Origin: an uncultured Cetobacterium sp.
Lineage (GTDB): Bacteria; Fusobacteriota; Fusobacteriia; Fusobacteriales; Fusobacteriaceae
NCBI GenBank assembly: GCA_949293295.1
Contig: CASFCG010000001.1
Coordinates: 1-54,091, forward strand
Direction: 5' to 3'
DNA length: 54,091 nt
In this document: positions 26,972 through 35,769 of the stretch, one piece after another
How the letters are laid out: every line of letters begins with the position of its first letter
Position numbering within the stretch: position 1 is the stretch's first letter
Position numbers and translations under genes: made by a program
Notes under the pieces: model-generated
Seen by the model: only the letters and a program-made list of their open reading frames with translations
What the model was told of the DNA's origin: nothing
Databases searched by the model: none

Positions 26972-27901
26972 ATGAGGATAGAAGTTATAAAGCATAGTAA
27001 AAAATGGATTACAATGTCAACTCTGTTCACACTGATATATCTTGCTTTATTTTTAGGAAAAGGCTTAAATTATGGAATAGATTTTACAGGAGGAAATCTT
27101 ATTCAATTAAACTATGAAAAGACAATAACTTTATCAGAGGTCAACAGGAGTTTAGATAAATTATCTGGAGAGATACCACAACTACTTTCAACTGCTAGGA
27201 AAGTTCAAGTATCTCAAGCCGATAATAATGTAATTATTCGGACAGCTGAGATGAAAGAGAAGAGTGTTGAGAAGTTATTAAAAGAGATGGAACAGTTAGG
27301 AAAATATAAACTGGAGAGGTCTGAAACAGTTGGTGCTACTATAGGAGATGAGTTGAAAGTTTCAGCAATTTATGCTTTAGGAATTGGTGGTATTTTAATA
27401 GTTTTATATATAACTATGAGATATGAATTTAAATTTGCAATCGCCGGAATACTAACATTATTACATGATATAATTGCTGCTTTGGGAGTGATAGCATTAT
27501 TGGGTTATGAAGTGGATACCTCTTTTATAGCAGCTATTTTGACGATTTTGGGATATTCGATAAATGATACAATTATAATTTATGATAGAATAAGAGAGAG
27601 TCTAAAAAAGAGGTCTAATCTTACTTTTGGAGAGGTTTTGAATAAGAGTATAAATCAAGTTTTAATTAGATCGATTAACACTTCGATAACAACGTTGTTA
27701 GCATTAGTTGCTATATTGATGTTTGGAGGGGATAGCTTGAGAACTTTTACAACCACTCTTCTAGTTGGAATAGGAGTTGGAACATATTCATCAATTTTTA
27801 TTTCAACACCACTTGTATATCTATTTGAAAAGAACAGAGATAAGCAGTATGAACCTAAAAAGGATAATGAGGATGAAAGTAATGAGAAAATTTTAGTTTA
27901 A
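26972..27901 (+). CDS. secF: Protein translocase subunit SecF
   Basis: Partner of SecD in the accessory Sec complex of the inner membrane. The 309-residue protein has the GIDFTGGNLIQL motif after the first membrane helix and, in the membrane block, ILTILGYSINDTIIIYDRIRE, typical of SecF. The C-terminus is a charged cytoplasmic tail (KKDNEDESNEK). Translation starts directly after the secD stop with GGAGG in the secD 3' end. Confidence 0.95.
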   Translation: MRIEVIKHSKKWITMSTLFTLIYLALFLGKGLNYGIDFTGGNLIQLNYEKTITLSEVNRSLDKLSGEIPQLLSTARKVQVSQADNNVIIRTAEMKEKSVEKLLKEMEQLGKYKLERSETVGATIGDELKVSAIYALGIGGILIVLYITMRYEFKFAIAGILTLLHDIIAALGVIALLGYEVDTSFIAAILTILGYSINDTIIIYDRIRESLKKRSNLTFGEVLNKSINQVLIRSINTSITTLLALVAILMFGGDSLRTFTTTLLVGIGVGTYSSIFISTPLVYLFEKNRDKQYEPKKDNEDESNEKILV

Positions 27902-27921
27902 ATTTAGAAAGAAAAGAGTTA

Positions 27922-27949
27922 AAGCCACCAAAAATTATTAAGGTGGCTT
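27922..27949 (+). other. Hairpin between secF and alr
   Basis: Perfect 8-bp stem AAGCCACC/GGTGGCTT (27922-27929/27942-27949) with a 12-nt A/T loop. No U-run follows, so it is not a normal intrinsic terminator. It lies 20 nt after the secF stop and 26 nt before the alr start, where it could affect mRNA processing or stability. Confidence 0.4.
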
Positions 27950-27975
27950 GGTCTGATTGCGTGAGGAGTCGTGAT

Positions 27976-29082
27976 ATGAGAGCTTGGGCAGAGATAAATC
28001 TTGATAACTTAGAGTATAATATAAAGAAAATTCGAGAGCTATCCAATGGAAGAGAGCTAATGGCGATAATAAAAGCAGATGCTTATGGAATGGGAGCGGT
28101 TTCAATAGCAAGAGAGCTTTCAAAAATTGGGATAAATATATTTGGTGTTTCATCTTTGGACGAGGGAATAGAGTTAAGAAATAAAGGAATAGAAAGTGAT
28201 ATTTTAATATTGGCTGGAATTTTTGATGAAGAGCTAAAAGAGGCAGAAAATAGAGATTTACAAGTAACTATTACGGATAAAGCACAGATAGAGTATATAA
28301 AAAAAAATAATCTTTCTTTGAAGATACATTTAAAAATTGATACCGGAATGGGAAGAGTTGGATTTACAGTTGAAGAGGGATTAGAGGCTGTTGAGAAGTG
28401 TAGAAGAAACGGAATAGAGGTTGTGGGGATATATTCACATCTGTCTGTTTCAGATGAAAGTGATAGTCATTCCATAGAGTATACAAAAAATCAATTACAA
28501 AAATTTGAAATTTTTGAGAAGGTAGAGGACATAAAATATCTGCATATTCTTAATAGTGGAGGAATAATAAAATTTTCTGATACATCATATGGCAATCTTG
28601 TAAGAGCTGGAGTTATGATGTATGGATTCTATGGAGAGGGAAAAATAGAGGAATTAAAGCCAGTTTTTACTCTAAAAAGTAGAGTATTGTTTTTGAAAAA
28701 GCTGGGAGAGGATATGGATATATCCTATGGAAGGATTGGAAAAGGAAAGAAAGGCGATATGATAGCAACGGTATCAATAGGTTATGCTGATGGTGTTAGA
28801 CGGGAGCTATCTAATAAAGGAACAGTAGAAATTTTGGGTGTAGAGTGTAAGATTATAGGTAGAGTTTGTATGGATATGTTAATGGTAAAGATTCCTAGAG
28901 AGATAGAGGATAAAATAAAAGTTGGAGAGGAAGTTATAGTTTTAGGAAAAGATATATATAGTAAATCTCTTATCATTGGATGTTCTATCTATGAACTATT
29001 TACAGGATTAAGTAGAAGAGTAACAAGAGTTTATATTAAGAATAAAAAATCATACTTTATTAATAGTTTAATTGGAGATTAG
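27976..29082 (+). CDS. alr: Alanine racemase
   Basis: PLP enzyme that interconverts L- and D-alanine, supplying Ddl. The 368-residue protein starts RAWAEINLDNLEYN, carries the PLP lysine K33 in IIKADAYGMGA, and has the second catalytic region with SIGYADGVRREL in the C-terminal domain. The open frame extends 11 codons further left, but ATG at 27976 has GAGGAG 7 nt upstream and matches the family start, so it is chosen. It is far from ddl but in the same orientation. Confidence 0.96.
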   Translation: MRAWAEINLDNLEYNIKKIRELSNGRELMAIIKADAYGMGAVSIARELSKIGINIFGVSSLDEGIELRNKGIESDILILAGIFDEELKEAENRDLQVTITDKAQIEYIKKNNLSLKIHLKIDTGMGRVGFTVEEGLEAVEKCRRNGIEVVGIYSHLSVSDESDSHSIEYTKNQLQKFEIFEKVEDIKYLHILNSGGIIKFSDTSYGNLVRAGVMMYGFYGEGKIEELKPVFTLKSRVLFLKKLGEDMDISYGRIGKGKKGDMIATVSIGYADGVRRELSNKGTVEILGVECKIIGRVCMDMLMVKIPREIEDKIKVGEEVIVLGKDIYSKSLIIGCSIYELFTGLSRRVTRVYIKNKKSYFINSLIGD

Positions 29083-29097
29083 AAGAGGTTATTTATT

Positions 29098-30282
29098 ATG
29101 AGAAAAATAGTGGTAGAGGCTGGAAAAGAGAAGAAAATAAAGAATTTTTATCCAAATATATATAAAGATGAGATAAGAGAGATTGTTGGTAGCGTAAAAA
29201 ATGGAGATATTGTAGAGGTTTGTACAGCTGATGGAGAAGAGATTGCAAAAGGATATATTGCAGAGGGAACAAGTGCGTTTGTAAGAGTTTTGACAACTGA
29301 TAAAGTAACAGTGGATAAAATACTTATACTGGATAAAATAAAAAAGGCATATGAAAGAAGAAAAAAGATTTTTAATGAGACAAACTGTGTTAGAGTTTTT
29401 TATTCGGAAGCGGATGGAATACCAGGTTTAATAGTAGATAAATTTGAAAAATATGTTGTAGTTCAATTTAGAAATTCGGGATTAGAGGTTGCATTTAGGC
29501 AAGAGATAATAAATGCAATAAAAAAAGTGATGAAACCAAAGGGAATATATGAAAGAAGTGATGTAGAAAATCGTGTTCATGAGGGAGTAGAACAGCAAAC
29601 AGGGGTTATTTTTGGGGAGATTCCAGATAGAATAATAATGGAAGATAACGGATTAAATTATATAATAGATATTGTAAATGGACAGAAAACAGGTTTTTTT
29701 CTTGACCAAAGAGACTCTAGAAAATTTATAAGACCATATTTGAATGAGACGACAAGATTTTTAGATGTATTTTCTAGTAGTGGTGGTTTTTCTGTTGCTG
29801 CTTTAAAGGAGGGATGTAAAAAGGTTGTTGCTATAGATAAAGATTCGTATGCCCTTCAATTATGTAGAGAAAATTATAAGCTAAATGGTTTTACGAGTAA
29901 TTTTGAAACCATAGAAGGAGATGCTTTTTCAATATTGAAAACATTGTCAAATAGAGGAGAAAGGTATGATGTGATAACTCTAGATCCGCCCTCATTGATT
30001 AAGAAAAAAATAGATGTTTCAAGAGGAAGAGATATGTTTTTTTCTCTATGTGATGAAAGTTTTAAACTTATAGAGAATGGAGGAATAGTTGGAGTTATAA
30101 CGTGTGCTTATCATATGAGTTTACAAGATTTAATTGAGGTTGCGAGAATGGCTGCTTCGAAGAATGGAAAGAGGTTACAAGTAATGGGAATAAATTATCA
30201 ACCGGAGGACCATCCATGGATTTTGCATATTCCTGAGACACTTTATTTAAAAGCGTTGTGGGTAAAAGTAATTGAAGAATAG
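29098..30282 (+). CDS. Class I SAM-dependent rRNA methyltransferase (RlmI-like)
   Basis: 394 residues: an N-terminal PUA-like RNA-binding domain (to about residue 75), an EEHD-type middle domain containing NGQKTGFFLDQRDSR, and a Rossmann methyltransferase domain with the SAM motif FLDVFSSSGGFSVAAL and motif IV LDPPSL. RlmI methylates C5 of a cytosine in 23S rRNA in E. coli, and this relative probably does something similar. The exact target is inferred. It lies 15 bp after alr. Confidence 0.87.
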   Translation: MRKIVVEAGKEKKIKNFYPNIYKDEIREIVGSVKNGDIVEVCTADGEEIAKGYIAEGTSAFVRVLTTDKVTVDKILILDKIKKAYERRKKIFNETNCVRVFYSEADGIPGLIVDKFEKYVVVQFRNSGLEVAFRQEIINAIKKVMKPKGIYERSDVENRVHEGVEQQTGVIFGEIPDRIIMEDNGLNYIIDIVNGQKTGFFLDQRDSRKFIRPYLNETTRFLDVFSSSGGFSVAALKEGCKKVVAIDKDSYALQLCRENYKLNGFTSNFETIEGDAFSILKTLSNRGERYDVITLDPPSLIKKKIDVSRGRDMFFSLCDESFKLIENGGIVGVITCAYHMSLQDLIEVARMAASKNGKRLQVMGINYQPEDHPWILHIPETLYLKALWVKVIEE

Positions 30283-30298
30283 TGAGGAGGTAAGAGGT

Positions 30299-30832
30299 AT
30301 GTATTTAGACATATTGATAATAATAATTGTTATTTTAGCACTAGTTGATGGGATGAGAAAGGGATTTTTATATCAGTTTTATGCAACTTTTAGTATCTTT
30401 TTAGATTATATTATAGCTAAACAGTTTACTCCAGTAGTTATGGATAGTTTGGGAATTGCCACAAGTGATACTAGTTATCTATTAACTTTTGTTGGTGTTT
30501 TTATAGTATCATATATAGTTTTAGGCTTTGTTAAATTGGCAATGGGAGTAATTTTGAAAAAACAAAATGATAGTGTTCTATCCAAATTGGGGGGAGGATG
30601 TTTCGGATTTTTAAAGGGTCTATTGATTGCAGTTATAGTTCTTATAGGCTATAATTTTTTAGAACAACATTTTAAATCAATCGCACAATTTGGGAATAAA
30701 AGTAAAATAAATAGGATTTTTTTAGAAAATTCAGATGGATTTGATGAATATTTACCAAAAGATGTAAAAAGAAAATTAACACAATTAAGAGGGAAAAAAA
30801 TTGTTGAAAGTTATTTGAATAAGGTTTGGTAG
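30299..30832 (+). CDS. CvpA family membrane protein
   Basis: 177 residues with four predicted membrane helices in the first 130 residues (first one DILIIIIVILALVDG, followed by the conserved MRKGFLYQ), matching the colicin V production protein family. Function is not well defined; CvpA has been linked to envelope integrity and bile resistance in enteric bacteria. The frame is open for nine codons further upstream into the methyltransferase gene, but ATG at 30299 has AGGAGG and AGAGG just upstream. lptF begins 10 bp after it. Confidence 0.8.
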   Translation: MYLDILIIIIVILALVDGMRKGFLYQFYATFSIFLDYIIAKQFTPVVMDSLGIATSDTSYLLTFVGVFIVSYIVLGFVKLAMGVILKKQNDSVLSKLGGGCFGFLKGLLIAVIVLIGYNFLEQHFKSIAQFGNKSKINRIFLENSDGFDEYLPKDVKRKLTQLRGKKIVESYLNKVW

Positions 30833-30842
30833 GAGTATCTAA

Positions 30843-31919
30843 ATGAAAATAATAGATAGATATATTTTAGAAGAGTTAAAGATGCCAGTAATATTTGGAA
30901 TATCACTGTTTACATTTATATTTTTAATAGAGATAATAGTTTCATTGATGGAGAATATAATTGTAAAGGGGATATCAGTAATAGATATAATTAGGCTTCT
31001 TTCTTTCTATCTTCCGCCTATTCTTTCTCAAACGATACCGATGGGATTTTTTTTGGGAACTATGTTAACATTTTCAAGATTTACTTCGACTAGTGAGGCA
31101 ACAGCCATGAGTTCTATGGGATTATCATTGAAAAGGATTTTGTCACCAATTTTGAAATTGTCTTTAGTAGTTACAGCTTTTATATTTTTTTTACAAGAGG
31201 TAATTATACCAAAATCATTTGTAAAGTTACAAGAACTTACGGTAAGAATAACATATGAAAATCCAGTTTTCCAGTTGAAGGAAAAGACCTTGATAAATGA
31301 GGTAAAAAATTATAGTATCTATATTGATTCAATAGATAGAGCTACTAACCAAGCACGTTCAGTATTGATTTTTCAGGCAGATAATAAAAATGAGTATCCT
31401 ACTTTCTTATTCGCTAAAAAAGCGTATTGGGCAGATGCTAACATGATTTTAGAAGAGGCAAATTTTTTTGATTTTAGTGAGGAAGGAAAAACAAAACTAA
31501 AGGGAGATTTTAAAAGGAAAAAAATTCCGTTGAGCACATATTTTCAAACTTTTAAAATAAAACTAAAAGATACGGAAGCTATGGGAATACTTCAGCTGGT
31601 GGAGGGATTGAAGGGAAAGACATCAGAACAGAGATTACCATATATAATAGAGATAAATAAAAAATTAGCGATTCCATTATCAACGATAATATTATCAGTA
31701 TTAGGTGTTTTATTTTCAATAGGACATCATAGAAGTGGAAAAGGAGCGAGTTTTGGGATTAGCTTGGGAGTTATATTTTTATACATAGTATTTTTAAATA
31801 TAGGTATTGTTATATCAAATAAAAAAATTGTACCTCCTTATATTGGAGTTTGGTTATCAAATATTATACTACTATTGTTAACAATAAGTGTATATAGAAG
31901 AAAAGTAGGAGAGAGATGA
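30843..31919 (+). CDS. lptF: LPS export permease, LptF/LptG family (first copy)
   Basis: Inner-membrane half of the LptB2FG ABC exporter. The 358-residue protein has three N-terminal helices, a periplasmic beta-jellyroll domain (about 125-270), and three C-terminal helices (YjgP/YjgQ fold). The opening MKIIDRYILEELKMPVIFG is typical, and it has the coupling-helix region TSSEATAMSSMGLS that contacts LptB. Whether it is LptF or LptG is assigned by order only. It overlaps the next gene by 4 bp. Confidence 0.88.
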   Translation: MKIIDRYILEELKMPVIFGISLFTFIFLIEIIVSLMENIIVKGISVIDIIRLLSFYLPPILSQTIPMGFFLGTMLTFSRFTSTSEATAMSSMGLSLKRILSPILKLSLVVTAFIFFLQEVIIPKSFVKLQELTVRITYENPVFQLKEKTLINEVKNYSIYIDSIDRATNQARSVLIFQADNKNEYPTFLFAKKAYWADANMILEEANFFDFSEEGKTKLKGDFKRKKIPLSTYFQTFKIKLKDTEAMGILQLVEGLKGKTSEQRLPYIIEINKKLAIPLSTIILSVLGVLFSIGHHRSGKGASFGISLGVIFLYIVFLNIGIVISNKKIVPPYIGVWLSNIILLLLTISVYRRKVGER

Positions 31920-32998
31920 TGAAAAGGTTGGATATCTATATAAGTAAAAATTTCATAAAATCTTTTTTCATAAGTTTATTAGCTTTTGTCAATATATTTA
32001 TACTTAGTCAGTTATTTAGAGTAATAAAGTATATATTGGATGGGAAGATGACCTCTTTTGATGGTGGGAAGTACATAGTCTATCTTTTACCACGGATATT
32101 GATAGAGGTTTCACCATTAGCGATACTTTTGGGAGGATTGATGTGTATAAATAAGATGGCTTCCAATCTTGAGATAATCTCATTAAAAACATCTGGTATC
32201 AGTTTTAGAAGGATAGTTAGATATCCAATTTTGATATCTTTAATAGTTTCATTGATTGTATTTCAGTTAATGGATAAAGTTTATCCGAAAACTTTAGCTA
32301 GAAGTAGGAGTTTGCGTTCTGGAAAGAAAGAAAGAGTTCAGATACGTGCAAATTCAAAAGAAAATGCTTTTTTGAGAACAGAAAAAAATATAGTTTATTA
32401 TTTTAAAAAGATTGATAGAATAAATAATACCGGAGAATTACTAGAAATAGTAAAATTGAATGGTAGTTTTTCGGATGTTGAATGGCTTCTAACTGCTAAA
32501 AGTGGGATATTTGATAAAGAAAAAAATATATGGAGATTTTATGATGTTGTAAAGAATGACTTAAAGATAGGAAAAGAAGAAAATTGTAAAGTTTATGAGG
32601 ATAAGGCACTGAATGATGCTCCAGATAACTTTATTATTCTTCAAGTTAGACCAGATGAGTTGACAAATAAAGAGATAAAACGAGAGATTAGAGATATAAG
32701 CGTTACAGGAGGGGATACAAAAGAGGCATTAGCTACGTTGGGAAAAAGATACTCTTTTCCATTTGCTAGTTTTATAGTATCTTTTTTAGGGTTATCTTTA
32801 GGAAGTAGATATGTGAGAGGTTCATCCGCTATAAGTATTGCTTTAAGTGTTGTGTTAGGATATGCTTATTATATTGTACAGGCTTCATTTGAGGCTATGA
32901 GTGTAAACGGTGTTTTAAATCCTTTTTTGGGTGGTTGGATACCAAATATCATATTTTTAGGATTAGGATTATATTTTATGAGAAAGGCGGAATATTAG
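31916..32998 (+). CDS. lptG: LPS export permease, LptF/LptG family (second copy)
   Basis: Second permease half for LptB2FG, 360 residues with the same three-helix/jellyroll/three-helix layout. It begins RLDIYISKNFIKSF and carries the coupling segment ASNLEIISLKTSGISFRR. Two adjacent ATGs exist (31916 and 31919) after AGGAGAGAG. The first overlaps the lptF stop (ATGA), implying coupled translation and 1:1 expression. LptB and the long LptC/LptA-like protein are upstream in the same run. Confidence 0.88.
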   Translation: MMKRLDIYISKNFIKSFFISLLAFVNIFILSQLFRVIKYILDGKMTSFDGGKYIVYLLPRILIEVSPLAILLGGLMCINKMASNLEIISLKTSGISFRRIVRYPILISLIVSLIVFQLMDKVYPKTLARSRSLRSGKKERVQIRANSKENAFLRTEKNIVYYFKKIDRINNTGELLEIVKLNGSFSDVEWLLTAKSGIFDKEKNIWRFYDVVKNDLKIGKEENCKVYEDKALNDAPDNFIILQVRPDELTNKEIKREIRDISVTGGDTKEALATLGKRYSFPFASFIVSFLGLSLGSRYVRGSSAISIALSVVLGYAYYIVQASFEAMSVNGVLNPFLGGWIPNIIFLGLGLYFMRKAEY

Positions 32999-33001
32999 AT
33001 T

Positions 33002-34228
33002 ATGACTGATATCAAGATAAAGAGATTAAGTAATGGAATACCTGTTTTGATGGAAAATATAAAAAATATAAATACCGTAAGCTTAGGCTATTTTGTAAAA
33101 ACAGGTTCAAAAAATGAAATAGAGGGAGAAGAGGGAATATCTCATTTTATAGAACATCTCCTGTTTAAAGGAACCGAGATGAGAACTGCTAGGGAGATTT
33201 CAGAACAGATTGATAATCAAGGTGGAATGATAAATGCTTCAACAAGTGCAGAAAAGACAGTTTACTATGTTCAAATGATTTCAAACAGTTTAGATAAAGG
33301 AGTAGAAATATTGAATGATATGTTTCTTAACTCTCTTTTTTCTGAGGAGAGTATAGAGAAAGAGAGAAGCGTTATCATAGAAGAGATAAAAATGTACGAG
33401 GATATTCCAGAAGAGGTTATACATGAAGAGAATCTATTATTCGCATTGAAAGGGGTTCAGAGTAGAAAGATAGCTGGGACACCTGAAAGTTTAAAAGATA
33501 TTGGACGAGAAAAGATAATAAGATATTTTAAAGATAGATATATTCCTGAAAATATGGTGATATCTGTTGCTGGAAATTTTGATGAGAACAGATTGTTGGA
33601 ACAACTTGAAAATGGAATTGGGATGATTAAAAATGATGGAAAAAGAAGAGAATATAATGGAGATATGGAGATTTGTTCTGGGGATAAAATTATAAAACAG
33701 AAAACAAATCAAGTTCATATCTGTGTCAATACTTTAGGAACATCAACAACTGATAAAGATAGAATACCATTAGCAGTAATATCGAGTGTATTGGGTGGAA
33801 ATATGAGTTCAAGATTGTTTCAAAAAGTTAGAGAGGAGAGAGGGTTAGTTTATTCAATCTATTCATATATGACAAGTTTTGAAGAAGGTGGATTATTTAG
33901 TATTTATGCTGGAACAACTGCTGAAAAATATAAAGAAGTAATTGAAATAATTGAAAATGAACTTGAGGGTATAAAAAAAGATGGTATAACTGAAAAGGAG
34001 TTGATGAGAGCAAAAAATCAGTTTTTAAGTATGGTCACTTTTTCACTTGAAAGCAGTAAAGGAAAGATGACAAGAATGGCAAATTCATATTTAACTTTTG
34101 GATATGTAAGGGATATTAATGAAGTGATAGAAGAGATAGAAAATGTTGAACTAGAGGATATAAAAAGAGTTGCAAATAAAATGTTTGATAGAAAATATTT
34201 TTCAAAAACAATTTTGGGAGATATATAG
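33002..34228 (+). CDS. M16 family zinc peptidase (pitrilysin/processing-peptidase-like)
   Basis: 408-residue single-chain M16B-type protease. The inverted zinc motif HxxEH appears as HFIEH (48-52), with the downstream acidic ligand in EEIKMYED (about 127-134). The second domain has the conserved RLFQKVREERGLVYSIYS block. There is no signal peptide, so it is probably cytoplasmic. Bacterial members degrade peptides; the substrate is unknown. It starts 3 bp after lptG with a weak ribosome-binding site (GGCGGA), suggesting translational coupling. Confidence 0.9.
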   Translation: MTDIKIKRLSNGIPVLMENIKNINTVSLGYFVKTGSKNEIEGEEGISHFIEHLLFKGTEMRTAREISEQIDNQGGMINASTSAEKTVYYVQMISNSLDKGVEILNDMFLNSLFSEESIEKERSVIIEEIKMYEDIPEEVIHEENLLFALKGVQSRKIAGTPESLKDIGREKIIRYFKDRYIPENMVISVAGNFDENRLLEQLENGIGMIKNDGKRREYNGDMEICSGDKIIKQKTNQVHICVNTLGTSTTDKDRIPLAVISSVLGGNMSSRLFQKVREERGLVYSIYSYMTSFEEGGLFSIYAGTTAEKYKEVIEIIENELEGIKKDGITEKELMRAKNQFLSMVTFSLESSKGKMTRMANSYLTFGYVRDINEVIEEIENVELEDIKRVANKMFDRKYFSKTILGDI

Positions 34229-34237
34229 GAGGCAAGA

Positions 34238-34681
34238 ATGGAGAGTGTTATTGTAAGAGTAAAGAGAGAGAATGGAGTTGAGTTGCCACAGTACATGACG
34301 GTTGGTTCTGCAGGGATGGATGTGAAAGCAAATATTGATGTGCCAGTTACATTAAAAACTTTAGAGAGATGTTTGATTCCAACTGGTTTGAAATTAGAGA
34401 TACCATTTGGGTATGAGATACAGGTCAGACCAAGAAGCGGATTAGCTCTAAAAAATGGTGTAACTCTTCTTAATTCACCGGGAACAATAGATTCTGACTA
34501 TAGGGGAGAGATTGGAATCATATTGATAAATCTTGGAAAAGAGGATTTTGTCATAAATCCAAGGGAGAGAGTTGGACAAATAGTTTTACAGAAAGTTTAT
34601 AAAATGGAGTTTGAAGAGGTGGAAGAACTTTCAGAAACTGTCAGGGCAGAAGGTGGATTTGGACATACTGGAAAGAGATAA
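34238..34681 (+). CDS. dut: Deoxyuridine 5'-triphosphate nucleotidohydrolase
   Basis: Trimeric dUTPase that hydrolyses dUTP to dUMP and pyrophosphate. All five family motifs are present in the 147 residues: GSAGMDVKA, RPRSGLALKNG, LNSPGTIDSDYRGE, RVGQIV, and the glycine-rich C-terminal arm RAEGGFGHTGKR. ATG at 34238 has GGAGG just upstream, 9 bp after the M16 peptidase. Confidence 0.97.
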   Translation: MESVIVRVKRENGVELPQYMTVGSAGMDVKANIDVPVTLKTLERCLIPTGLKLEIPFGYEIQVRPRSGLALKNGVTLLNSPGTIDSDYRGEIGIILINLGKEDFVINPRERVGQIVLQKVYKMEFEEVEELSETVRAEGGFGHTGKR

Positions 34682-34740
34682 AAATGCTGTAGTTTGATGG
34701 AAAGAAAAAATATTAGTTATATAAAAATGTGGAACTGTAC

Positions 34741-34770
34741 TTGAAAATCTGAAAAAAGTGAAGTTATAAA
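34741..34770 (+). promoter_or_regulatory. Possible promoter before the RluA-like gene
   Basis: -35 TTGAAA (34741-34746), 18-bp spacer, -10 TATAAA (34765-34770). The 157-bp gap after dut is long for this operon, which supports an internal start. The spacer is one base longer than ideal and there is no TGn. Confidence 0.45.
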
Positions 34771-34838
34771 AAGATATAGTAAAGATGGATATGTTCATTA
34801 ACAAAAAATGATAAAGGAGATTATATAGGAATAGATTT

Positions 34839-35699
34839 ATGGAATACATAGTGGATAAAAACTTTGAAAATGTAAGATTGGACAGATTTTTAAGAAAATA
34901 TTGTTCTGAGATTGCATTGACGGAGATTTTTAAGGCTATAAGAACTGGGAAAATTAAAATTAATGGGAAAAAATCTAAGGAAAACTATAGATTACAATTG
35001 GGAGATTCAGTAAAGATATTTTTAGATTTAAATGAGAAAAAAGAAGAATTCATAACTTTATCTTCAAAAGAGATGGATTTTTTAAGAGAGGGTATTGTTT
35101 ATGAGGATGAAAGAGTTGTAATTTTTGATAAAAAATCTGGTATTGTGATGCATAAGGGAAGCGGATATGAATACGGAATATCAGAGATGTTTAAGAGCTT
35201 TTATCAAACAGAAGAGTTTAATTTTGTGAATAGAATAGATAGACTTACAGCTGGACTGGTGATTGGGGCTAAAAACCTTATGGTAACAAGGGAGTTAGCA
35301 GAAGAGATTAGAGATGGAAATGTTGATAAAAAGTATTATGTATTGGTTGAAGGAGTTATAAAAACAGAGAGCTTTCAGATAAAAAGTTATTTAAAGAGGA
35401 TAGAGGATAAGGTTGTCGAGTTAAAGAGATATGAACCTGGAGCTAAGGAGAGTGTATCTTATTTTAAAGTATTAAAAAGAGGAAAAAGAAGAACTATATT
35501 AGAGGCACAGTTGGAAACAGGAAGAACTCATCAACTACGGGTTCAACTTTCATCGTTTGGACATCCGATAGTCGGGGATGTTAAGTATGGAAAAAAAGAT
35601 AAGCAGATGTTTTTATATTCATATCTATGTGAGATAAAGAGATATAAATTAAAGATTGAGCAGGAATTGCCAAAGGAGTTTTTAATAAATTTAAATTGA
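34839..35699 (+). CDS. RluA-family RNA pseudouridine synthase
   Basis: 286 residues: an N-terminal S4 RNA-binding domain (about 10-62, with RLDRFLRKY and IKINGKK) and a pseudouridine synthase domain. The catalytic aspartate is D134 in NRIDRLTAGL, followed by the family blocks LETGRTHQLRVQL and GHPIVGDVKYG. It resembles RluC/RluD enzymes that modify 23S rRNA, although the exact site is not determinable. A 10-bp terminator hairpin follows its stop directly. Confidence 0.92.
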   Translation: MEYIVDKNFENVRLDRFLRKYCSEIALTEIFKAIRTGKIKINGKKSKENYRLQLGDSVKIFLDLNEKKEEFITLSSKEMDFLREGIVYEDERVVIFDKKSGIVMHKGSGYEYGISEMFKSFYQTEEFNFVNRIDRLTAGLVIGAKNLMVTRELAEEIRDGNVDKKYYVLVEGVIKTESFQIKSYLKRIEDKVVELKRYEPGAKESVSYFKVLKRGKRRTILEAQLETGRTHQLRVQLSSFGHPIVGDVKYGKKDKQMFLYSYLCEIKRYKLKIEQELPKEFLINLN

Positions 35700-35700
35700 A

Positions 35701-35730
35701 AAGCTAAAGAGGTATCTTTAGCTTTTTTAT
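35701..35730 (+). terminator. Intrinsic terminator after RluA-like gene
   Basis: AAGCTAAAGA/TCTTTAGCTT (35701-35710/35715-35724) forms a perfect 10-bp stem with loop GGTA and a following T-run. It separates the long + strand run from the convergent minus-strand operon ending at 35770. The A4 just before the stem gives only a weak U-tract in the other direction. Confidence 0.88.
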
Positions 35731-35769
35731 TGATAAATAAAGATGAATTAATTTTATCAGAAAAAATTA

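Noticed and set aside
27922-27949. Intrinsic terminator between secF and alr
   Set aside because: The stem is good but no U-run follows, so it is kept only as an unexplained hairpin.
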